Below, one piece after another: positions 1-4,989 of a DNA stretch of 5,217 nucleotides. Under the pieces are notes generated by a model that ran no database searches, was not told where the DNA came from, and saw only the letters and a program-made list of their open reading frames with translations. The stretch is from an uncultured Methanobrevibacter sp. (lineage in GTDB: Archaea; Methanobacteriota; Methanobacteria; Methanobacteriales; Methanobacteriaceae): the NCBI GenBank assembly GCA_902782595.1, contig CACZNW010000082.1:1-5217 (forward strand). The letters run 5' to 3'. Positions within the stretch are counted from its first letter, which is position 1. The number at the start of each line of letters is the position of its first letter. The position numbers and the translations under genes were made by a program.

Positions 1-55
1 CGTGGTTTTCACCCATCGCACCTACTCCGACAACTCCTACGTTAATAGTTTTCAA
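1..55 (-). CDS. Gfo/Idh/MocA-type NAD(P)-dependent oxidoreductase, N-terminal fragment
   Basis: Only the first 18 codons are inside the window; the gene continues past the left edge. They read (M)KTINVGVVGVGAMGENH, a first beta strand followed by the glycine-rich dinucleotide-binding loop of a Rossmann fold (GVVGVGAMG). The ending GAMGENH is typical of the Gfo/Idh/MocA dehydrogenase family, where an asparagine-histidine pair follows the glycine loop. The start is a TTG at 55-53. It is preferred because a perfect GGAGG (minus strand, 67-63) lies 7 nt upstream, and the next in-frame ATG falls after the nucleotide-binding loop. The gene starts 14 nt after the hemC stop, so it is probably co-transcribed with hemC. 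The substrate cannot be told from this fragment. Another Rossmann dehydrogenase is possible but less likely. Confidence 0.75.
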   Translation of the reverse strand, partial: MKTINVGVVGVGAMGENH

Positions 56-62
56 TTTAATT

Positions 63-67
63 CCTCC
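63..67 (-). promoter_or_regulatory. Ribosome binding site that fixes a TTG start
   Basis: GGAGG on the minus strand lies 7 nt before the TTG at 55, in the 14-nt gap between hemC and the downstream oxidoreductase. No in-frame ATG or GTG is suitably placed near it, so it supports the rare TTG start. Confidence 0.75.
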
Positions 68-69
68 GT

Positions 70-939
70 TTAAACATAATCTGTGAAGAGCTTTCCAATG
101 CGACCGCCCATTTCGACCGCATCTCTTATTGACCCTTCTTCAGTGTGCTCCTTAAGGATTTCACCTTGTTTGGTTAATAATATTGAATAAATGCTAAATT
201 TATTATTATTCATACGTGCTATTGACCCGATTGGCCATTGGCAGCCAACACCGAGCTCTTCGAGCACTTTCTTTTCAGCAAAAACTTCCTGCATGGAATT
301 GTAATCATTTAATTTTGATATTATTGGTTTAAAATCAGAGTCACGTCTGGTAATTATGGCCAGCGCACCCTGACCTGCAGGAGGGGTAATATAATCTAAT
401 GGAAATACATTTTTAATGTATTTTGTCAAGTTTAATCTTTTAAGTCCTGCTTCGGCCATTATTGTTGCATCCAAATCAGTTTCCAATGTTTTTTGGATTC
501 TGGTTTCGATATTTCCTCTGATAGGTTTAAGCTCAAATCCTTTATCATAATGATTACAGAATGCTTCTCTTCTAAGACTGCTGGTTCCAAGTTTTGAGCC
601 CGGACCCAATTCATTCCAGTCTTTTTTAGAGATTAACACTTCATGTGGAGATTCACGTTTAGGAACAGCCACAACTTCTAAATCTTCATCCAGTTCGGTT
701 GGCAAATCTTTAAAACTATGGACGGTAAAATCAACTTCCTCTTCCAAAAGGGCAATGTCCAGTTCTTTTGTAAAAAGACCCTTTGAATCCATATTGTACA
801 ATTGGGATGTGGTAATTTTATCTCCTTTTGTTTTGATAATGTCTATATCAATAGATTCTCCAGTTATTTTAGATAAATCTGCACAAACTTGCTTGGTTTG
901 GACTAAAGCTAATTTACTACCTCGTGTTCCTACAATCAT
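70..939 (-). CDS. hemC: Hydroxymethylbilane synthase (porphobilinogen deaminase)
   Basis: This cytosolic enzyme joins four porphobilinogen molecules into the linear tetrapyrrole hydroxymethylbilane, on the route to uroporphyrinogen III. In a methanogen the products feed F430, cobamides and siroheme-type cofactors. The 289-residue length is normal for archaeal HemC. Visible family motifs are the N-terminal GTRGSKLAL (residues 4-12), HSFKDLP (74-80) carrying the catalytic aspartate D78, GTSSLRR (118-124) and RGNIETR (141-147), whose arginines bind the growing chain, PPAGQGALA (186-194), and GVGCQWPIG (230-238), where C233 should carry the dipyrromethane cofactor. All key residues are present. 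The ATG at 939 has a GGAG element 7 nt upstream (950-947). The 112-nt AT-rich leader with a TATA-like box suggests its own promoter, though readthrough from cfbE is also possible. The next gene starts 14 nt downstream. Confidence 0.97.
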   Translation of the reverse strand: MIVGTRGSKLALVQTKQVCADLSKITGESIDIDIIKTKGDKITTSQLYNMDSKGLFTKELDIALLEEEVDFTVHSFKDLPTELDEDLEVVAVPKRESPHEVLISKKDWNELGPGSKLGTSSLRREAFCNHYDKGFELKPIRGNIETRIQKTLETDLDATIMAEAGLKRLNLTKYIKNVFPLDYITPPAGQGALAIITRRDSDFKPIISKLNDYNSMQEVFAEKKVLEELGVGCQWPIGSIARMNNNKFSIYSILLTKQGEILKEHTEEGSIRDAVEMGGRIGKLFTDYV

Positions 940-998
940 TAATTATCTCCAAGTTTTAAAATTTATTTTATAAGGTTTAACTTATAATTTTGTTACAT

Positions 999-1018
999 TA
1001 TTAACTATAGAGTTAATA
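999..1018. repeat. Inverted repeat at the hemC promoter (candidate operator)
   Basis: TATTAACT (999-1006) and AGTTAATA (1011-1018) are perfect 8-bp inverted arms around the 4-nt spacer ATAG. The repeat overlaps the proposed TATA box (1013-1026) and extends toward the predicted transcription start. A regulator bound here would plausibly block the promoter. The arms are AT-rich, so chance occurrence cannot be excluded. Confidence 0.4.
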
Positions 1019-1026
1019 TATATTAA
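1013..1026 (-). promoter_or_regulatory. Probable TATA box / promoter of hemC
   Basis: On the minus strand the sequence GAAACA followed by TTTAATATATATTAA resembles an archaeal BRE plus TATA element. The core TTAATATATATTAA is itself a perfect 14-bp palindrome. Transcription would start roughly 25 nt downstream, near 994, giving a leader of about 55 nt before the hemC ATG at 939. The region is AT-rich throughout, and a weaker alternative, ATTATAAG (990-983), exists. This is inferred by motif only. Confidence 0.45.
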
Positions 1027-1051
1027 ATGTTTCAATTTTTTTTGAAAATTT

Positions 1052-2470
1052 TTATCTCTGTGAAAGTTTTCGGTAATCTGACCGGTAAATAAAAAGAAGA
1101 TTTTCACAGTTTTTTATAGCCAATTCATAAATATCTTCGGGGGTTTCAAAATATTTGTGTGGACAGGTCAGTTTTGATGCAAGGGACAATCCCAACTCTC
1201 CGGTTAATAAAATATATCTGTTCAATGTGTTAAGGTAATCTGCCAGTTTTTCTTCGTCAATTTCTTCGCAGGTGATTCCGTAATCTCCGCCAATCGAGAT
1301 GTAATAATTTTTCATATCACCAATCATCTGCACGGATTCTTTTATCGCCTTGGTGTTTAATCCTGGATTGATTTCTTCAATGATTGTTGAGTTTTCAAAT
1401 GTTTTCTTATTGGTTCTACCAGGAATTCCCTTGTAATTTTCAAGACCTCTGATAATTTTTTCAGCACTTATCTCCAAACAGAGGCAGGTTAAAATCACAC
1501 CCAGAACATTGCTTGCATGGTGGGGACCCGGTGCAAAACAGTTCAATTCAATTTCTCCTGAAATCACATTGTCGCTGACGGTTTTAACATTGGTATATTT
1601 AATTTCAAACTGGCTTTTATTTAAATCGTAGTTTGCATTTTCAATAAAGAGATTTGCCGAGGTATCGTTTAAACTGAAGGTATTTATTCTGTCATGTCCT
1701 ATATCTGAATAATATTTATCCATTGATTCCTTTTCAATGCAGACACATTCGCATCGAAACACTTGTTTTTTCGCATCGGATGCGCTGCTTCTGCCTTTTG
1801 CTATGGGGTAGTCTTCGGCAATATTCAATAAAAGTCCGACATCACCGATACCGGTGACTCCAAGGGATGACTCAAAAATTGCAGAATTATATTTTCTTAA
1901 GTTTTCACTTTCAACTGTACCCTCTGATATTTTACATATTGGATTAGCCACTTTATAGGCCAGATCAATGGTTTCTTTTATATTTGCAGGGGTTATTGAT
2001 ATGTCCCTTCTTAATATGATTTCTTTTTTGTCTTCATATAATAAAGCACCAAGGCTTGAGAGAATCAGAGGATTTTCATCGATTAGAATCTCTTTAAGCA
2101 TGAAAACGGAGGTGGTTTTCCCTTTAACTCCGGTCACTTCAATTTTAATAATGTCTCCTGCCCAGTCTTCTATAAGTTCACCTATAACCTCATGATGGCT
2201 CTGAAAGGTATAATTCAGATGGGGATTATATGATTCTATCTCATCAAATCCTAAAGGCATATGGATGGGATAGATTATATTCATATCTCCCTTAAAATCG
2301 GCCAGATCCTCCAGTCTGATTAAATCAACATTATAAATTTCAAGCATCTTTGCATCGATACTGTCAAGCGTATTGTAAATGTCGTATGCAAGAACATTTC
2401 TGGATTTTTTGGCTAAACTGATGGCTATTTTAACTCCACCGTGAGTCATGTCAATTACGAGATTGTTCAT
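1052..2470 (-). CDS. cfbE: Coenzyme F430 synthetase (Mur ligase family)
   Basis: CfbE is the last enzyme of coenzyme F430 synthesis: it uses ATP to close the carbocyclic F ring of 15,17(3)-seco-F430-17(3)-acid, giving the nickel cofactor of methyl-coenzyme M reductase. The protein is Mur-ligase-like. Numbered from the ATG at 2470 (472 residues), it has an N-terminal VIDMTHGGVKIA (5-16) characteristic of CfbE rather than of murein or pseudomurein ligases. It also has a P-loop GVKGKTT (114-120), a FESS segment (199-202) in the central ATPase domain, GPHHASN (315-321) and GIPGRTN (348-354) at the domain boundary, and a C-terminal Mur-like domain. A GTG at 2479 would add three residues, but it lies inside the AGGTG ribosome binding site, so the ATG is preferred. 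That ATG shares one base with the stop of the NAD kinase gene (TAATG), which implies translational coupling. hemC follows after 112 nt and supports a tetrapyrrole role. Confidence 0.88.
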   Translation of the reverse strand: MNNLVIDMTHGGVKIAISLAKKSRNVLAYDIYNTLDSIDAKMLEIYNVDLIRLEDLADFKGDMNIIYPIHMPLGFDEIESYNPHLNYTFQSHHEVIGELIEDWAGDIIKIEVTGVKGKTTSVFMLKEILIDENPLILSSLGALLYEDKKEIILRRDISITPANIKETIDLAYKVANPICKISEGTVESENLRKYNSAIFESSLGVTGIGDVGLLLNIAEDYPIAKGRSSASDAKKQVFRCECVCIEKESMDKYYSDIGHDRINTFSLNDTSANLFIENANYDLNKSQFEIKYTNVKTVSDNVISGEIELNCFAPGPHHASNVLGVILTCLCLEISAEKIIRGLENYKGIPGRTNKKTFENSTIIEEINPGLNTKAIKESVQMIGDMKNYYISIGGDYGITCEEIDEEKLADYLNTLNRYILLTGELGLSLASKLTCPHKYFETPEDIYELAIKNCENLLFIYRSDYRKLSQR

Positions 2471-4323
2471 TAGGGGCACCTGGTTGTATTTCCGATTCCA
2501 CCGTCTTTTAATTTGTCTTTAACTTTTTCATAGAAGTATTTGCTTGAAGTTCTAATGAAGTATGCATCCTTGTCGAATTTTTTAAATTTAATTTCTTCTT
2601 CATAATCTGCTTCTTCGTTAATTTGACCGTCCATAACAAATACTGCACGTTTTCCTTTCTTAAGTAACTTTACAGTAATTTCACTATTGTCAGACACTAC
2701 AAATGGTCTTACTCCAAGTTTATAAGGACAAATAGGAATTATGATAAATCCTGCTACTTTAGGGTCAACAATAGGTCCTCCCGCCGACATTGCATATGCT
2801 GTAGATCCGCTTGGTGTTGAAATGATTAGTCCATCGGCTCTGACCTCTTCTATTATTTCCCCGTCAACCTGTATTTGGAAATGCAGTATTTTGGCGGCTT
2901 TTTCAGTCATGACAACTACCTCGTTCATTGCGGTGTAATTGTGATTTTCATGTGAAACTACAAGGCGGGTTCTTTTTTCTTTATAATAATCTCCTTTTAA
3001 AATGTCTTTTAGGGCAATGAATGTGTCTTTTACTTCAATTTCAGTTAAAAATCCTACTGTGCCCATGTTTATTCCAAAAAGAGGAATTTCAGGATTCAGT
3101 CTTGACTGCGCTCTTAGAAGTGTTCCGTCGCCTCCAAGAATTGTTGCCATGTCGCATTCAAAGTCAAACAGTTCCTCGCCCAGTTTCTCATAATTTATGT
3201 TGAAGTCAATGTCATCAAACATGTCTGCAATTTCGGGATAGATATCTTTGGCAGCCTGTATGATTTCGTCAAGTTTCGGATTTTCTCTAAGTTCAACCAG
3301 TTTCTGCGCCAGTCTTTTTTCAATAACTACTTCGCATCCGTTGGTTAAAATAAAGTCAATCATTTTTGCTGAAAATAAAATAGGGACGTTTTTGTCAATT
3401 CTTGAGATAACTCCGATTTTACCGATGATGTCTGCCTGATTGTCATTTAAAATGTCAATAATTTGTTTGTGCATTATTTCGTTATTTGCAGCTACAACAA
3501 TTGTCTTTTCATAAATGCTTAAGACGTTGTCAAGTTTTTGACCATATTTGTCGGTTATTATGCCTCCTGCCTCTTCCAGAATCAGCTTTCCTGCTGCAAT
3601 ATCAATTATTCTGCTGCCTCTCAAATCAAGAAATGCATCGTATTTTCCGCTTGCCACATACGAAAGTTCCAAAACAACACTTCCCAAAACTCTCATACGG
3701 CGTGCACTGTCAACAAGTTTTGAAGCTTCTGATGTTCCGGTTTTTGTAAATCCTCCAAGTGTCATCTGATTGATATTAATCACGTCACTCGGCTTTACAT
3801 TTTCATTATTTAACCTACATCCTTTTCCTTTTTCGGCTTCAAAGAAGTTACCGTTTGCCAAATTGTACACAAATCCAAGTTCAACATCGTTGATTGTTGA
3901 AATTCTGCCCTGGTTTACATCGGCAACTGCAACTGAAATGGCATAGGCGGGTATTTCTTTAATGGCATTGCTTGTTCCGTCAACGGGATCTATTAGGAAT
4001 ATGAATTTTGGAGTTTCATCTTCAGTCAAGTCGGTCCGCCTTAATTCTTGAGTTAAAACAATGCTTCTTTTGGTTCCTTTTCCTAATTTTAACTCTCCGA
4101 TTTCCTCACTGACTAAATATGAATAAACATTTGCGTTTTTTAATATATTGATAATCTTTTCTTCAGCTATCTGGTCGATAAATGATGTTGGGGTGCCGTC
4201 TGCACCAGTTTTTACTTCTGTACCGCCCAAATCTGTTCCGGCATATTCCCTAACTGCCGGACCGACTTCTTTAATTATTTTATTTGCCAATCCTCTGGCA
4301 ATTGTTCTGGTTTTATCATCCAT
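2470..4323 (-). CDS. Bifunctional NADP phosphatase/NAD kinase
   Basis: This is a two-domain protein of 617 residues. The N-terminal half is an inositol-monophosphatase-like phosphatase: SEEIGE (72-77) and DPVDGTSN (112-119) supply metal ligands, and IIDIAAG (239-245) corresponds to the family's WDxAAG motif. The C-terminal half is an ATP-NAD kinase: GGDGT (397-401, catalytic D399), INMGTVGFL (418-426), NEVV (467-470) and DGLIISTPSGSTAY (497-510). The same fusion is known from Methanocaldococcus jannaschii (MJ0917), where kinase and NADP phosphatase activities were both reported, so one polypeptide both makes and removes NADP. About 20 extra residues (roughly 84-105) separate the first two phosphatase motifs. 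The ATG at 4323 has GGAG (4336-4333) 9 nt upstream and lies 3 nt after the arginine decarboxylase stop. Its TAA shares a base with the cfbE ATG. Both active-site sets look intact. Confidence 0.93.
   Translation of the reverse strand: MDDKTRTIARGLANKIIKEVGPAVREYAGTDLGGTEVKTGADGTPTSFIDQIAEEKIINILKNANVYSYLVSEEIGELKLGKGTKRSIVLTQELRRTDLTEDETPKFIFLIDPVDGTSNAIKEIPAYAISVAVADVNQGRISTINDVELGFVYNLANGNFFEAEKGKGCRLNNENVKPSDVININQMTLGGFTKTGTSEASKLVDSARRMRVLGSVVLELSYVASGKYDAFLDLRGSRIIDIAAGKLILEEAGGIITDKYGQKLDNVLSIYEKTIVVAANNEIMHKQIIDILNDNQADIIGKIGVISRIDKNVPILFSAKMIDFILTNGCEVVIEKRLAQKLVELRENPKLDEIIQAAKDIYPEIADMFDDIDFNINYEKLGEELFDFECDMATILGGDGTLLRAQSRLNPEIPLFGINMGTVGFLTEIEVKDTFIALKDILKGDYYKEKRTRLVVSHENHNYTAMNEVVVMTEKAAKILHFQIQVDGEIIEEVRADGLIISTPSGSTAYAMSAGGPIVDPKVAGFIIIPICPYKLGVRPFVVSDNSEITVKLLKKGKRAVFVMDGQINEEADYEEEIKFKKFDKDAYFIRTSSKYFYEKVKDKLKDGGIGNTTRCP
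2477..2481 (-). promoter_or_regulatory. Ribosome binding site that decides the cfbE start
   Basis: AGGTG on the minus strand matches the part of the archaeal 16S 3' end that pairs with GGTGA. It lies 6 nt before the ATG at 2470. The in-frame GTG at 2479 is contained in this element, so it is unlikely to be the start. The site is inside the last codons of the NAD kinase gene. Confidence 0.65.
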
Positions 4324-4326
4324 TTT

Positions 4327-4788
4327 TTAGCTCTCCACAATTTTTTCATTCAGATAAACTACCGATGCTATTGCTGATGCAGTATCTTTAACTTTTGCGG
4401 TTGAATATTCAAGATACAGTTCTTTTATCTCAACATTTCTTTTTTTCATCATGTATTTAACCATCTCCCGAGCTTCGCTGGTCAGTTCATCATTGTCTCT
4501 GTTGATTCCACTTGTTTCAACAACGCATCCTAGGGTTTCTCCAATAGCTATACATACCACTGCGGTTATCACGTCTCCGGGATTGTCTGAGGTAATTTCC
4601 GATAAGACACAGTTTACCATTGCGCCGGCTTTGAGTTTCGGCAATTCTTGAATCTCAGTGTTTCCCTCTAACATGCTGGAAACTTTTATAAGGTTAACGT
4701 CTCCAATTCCAGCATTGCTCAATGCATTATCGAAGGCATTTAATTTTGTAGGTCCTTCATCATTTCCGGATACGATTGCTATTTTCAT
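4327..4788 (-). CDS. pdaD: Pyruvoyl-dependent arginine decarboxylase proenzyme
   Basis: The enzyme decarboxylates arginine to agmatine, the archaeal entry to putrescine and spermidine. It is made as a proenzyme that cleaves itself between two serines; the second becomes the pyruvoyl group at the new alpha-subunit N terminus. Numbered from the ATG at 4788 (153 residues), the cleavage pair is S37-S38 in NLIKVSSML. N32, six residues before S38, matches the processing asparagine N47 of the M. jannaschii enzyme. E91 in the CVVETSG segment is the likely catalytic glutamate (counterpart of E109). KLNAFDNAL and AGIGD upstream are also family-typical. A GTG at 4797 would add three residues, but it overlaps the GTGAT ribosome binding element, and homologues usually begin MKIAIVSG, so ATG is preferred. 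It heads a tight three-gene unit (3 nt to the NAD kinase) and is divergent from aIF5A. The length fits the family. Confidence 0.93.
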   Translation of the reverse strand: MKIAIVSGNDEGPTKLNAFDNALSNAGIGDVNLIKVSSMLEGNTEIQELPKLKAGAMVNCVLSEITSDNPGDVITAVVCIAIGETLGCVVETSGINRDNDELTSEAREMVKYMMKKRNVEIKELYLEYSTAKVKDTASAIASVVYLNEKIVES

Positions 4789-4792
4789 TTTT

Positions 4793-4797
4793 ATCAC
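4793..4797 (-). promoter_or_regulatory. Weak ribosome binding site that decides the arginine decarboxylase start
   Basis: GTGAT on the minus strand lies 4 nt before the ATG at 4788 and matches the 3' edge of the archaeal Shine-Dalgarno complement (GGTGAT). The alternative in-frame GTG start at 4797 is part of this element and has only an A-rich run upstream, with no ribosome binding site of its own. Confidence 0.5.
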
Positions 4798-4852
4798 TTT
4801 TTTTTTATTTTATAATCTAAAGATTTGAATTTTAAAATTAATAAAATTATTT

Positions 4853-4874
4853 TTTTTCAGATTTAATTTTTCAG
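4853..4874 (-). repeat. Direct repeat in the leader of the arginine decarboxylase operon
   Basis: CTGAAAAA occurs twice on the minus strand (4874-4867 and 4860-4853), 14 bp apart, each followed by AT-rich sequence. They may be BRE-like elements of a leftward promoter or a regulator half-site pair. No better leftward promoter was found, apart from the palindromic box at 4894-4903 and a TTATAAAAT (4815-4807) that seems too close to the start. Confidence 0.25.
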
Positions 4875-4889
4875 GTTAAAAATAAACGA

Positions 4890-4922
4890 ATAATTTATAT
4901 AAAATGGAAAAGATAATTTATA
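4890..4922 (+). repeat. Tandem TATA-like 10-mers upstream of aIF5A
   Basis: ATAATTTATA occurs twice, at 4890-4899 and 4913-4922, offset by 23 bp (about two helical turns). The second copy is preceded by GGAAAAG, a good BRE-like stretch, so it may be a second promoter element with a start near 4942. AT-rich sequence raises the chance of coincidence. Confidence 0.4.
4894..4903 (+). promoter_or_regulatory. TATA box of aIF5A, palindromic and possibly bidirectional
   Basis: TTTATATAAA matches the methanogen box A and is a perfect palindrome. On the plus strand it is preceded by ACGAATAA, a reasonable BRE, which favours rightward transcription into aIF5A with a start near 4922-4928 and a leader of about 65 nt. 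On the minus strand the preceding sequence is TTTTCCAT, a poorer BRE, but leftward transcription of the arginine decarboxylase operon from the same box is possible, with a leader of roughly 85-90 nt. This is assigned by motif and position only. Confidence 0.55.
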
Positions 4923-4923
4923 G

Positions 4924-4954
4924 TAATCTAATAATATTCCTTATTATAAGATTA
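4924..4954. repeat. 13-bp inverted repeat (one mismatch) in the aIF5A leader
   Basis: TAATCTAATAATA (4924-4936) and TATTATAAGATTA (4942-4954) are inverted copies matching at 12 of 13 positions around a 5-nt loop TTCCT. As RNA this could form a stem-loop at or near the predicted 5' end of the aIF5A transcript. As DNA it could be an operator just downstream of the TATA box. The pairs are nearly all A-T, so RNA stability would be modest. Confidence 0.5.
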
Positions 4955-4969
4955 AAAACCGGTTTTTAA
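4952..4969. repeat. 18-bp perfect palindrome before the aIF5A ribosome binding site
   Basis: TTAAAAACCGGTTTTTAA is a perfect 18-bp palindrome with a GC core in an otherwise AT-rich leader. It touches the end of the 13-bp inverted repeat and ends 8 nt before the GGAGG. With no loop it suits a dimeric DNA-binding protein better than an RNA hairpin. Confidence 0.55.
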
Positions 4970-4977
4970 ATAAAAAT

Positions 4978-4982
4978 GGAGG
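4978..4982 (+). promoter_or_regulatory. Ribosome binding site of aIF5A
   Basis: A perfect GGAGG ends 7 nt before the ATG at 4990, which fixes this start. It is as strong a site as can be expected and fits a highly expressed translation factor. Confidence 0.85.
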
Positions 4983-4989
4983 AAAATTA

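Noticed and set aside
1030..1047. TTTCAA/TTGAAA hairpin with a T run, considered as a terminator
   Set aside because: The T run is on the plus strand, where no gene ends. For the minus-strand cfbE transcript it would be an A run, so it does not look like an archaeal U-tract terminator.
1052..2470. Reading the Mur ligase as a pseudomurein peptide ligase
   Set aside because: The N-terminal VIDMTHGGVKIA and the tetrapyrrole neighbour hemC fit F430 synthetase better, and no other pseudomurein gene is nearby.
3248..3769. Several overlapping plus-strand open frames of 60-87 codons opposite the phosphatase/kinase gene
   Set aside because: They are antisense shadows of a clearly conserved coding region, have no ribosome binding sites, and show no recognisable motifs. 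The same holds for the plus-strand frames at 755-973, 1968-2195, 2741-3203, 4148-4330 and 4451-4651.
4828..4839. 12-bp palindrome AATTTTAAAATT
   Set aside because: It consists only of A and T in a spacer that is almost all A and T, so it is expected by chance.
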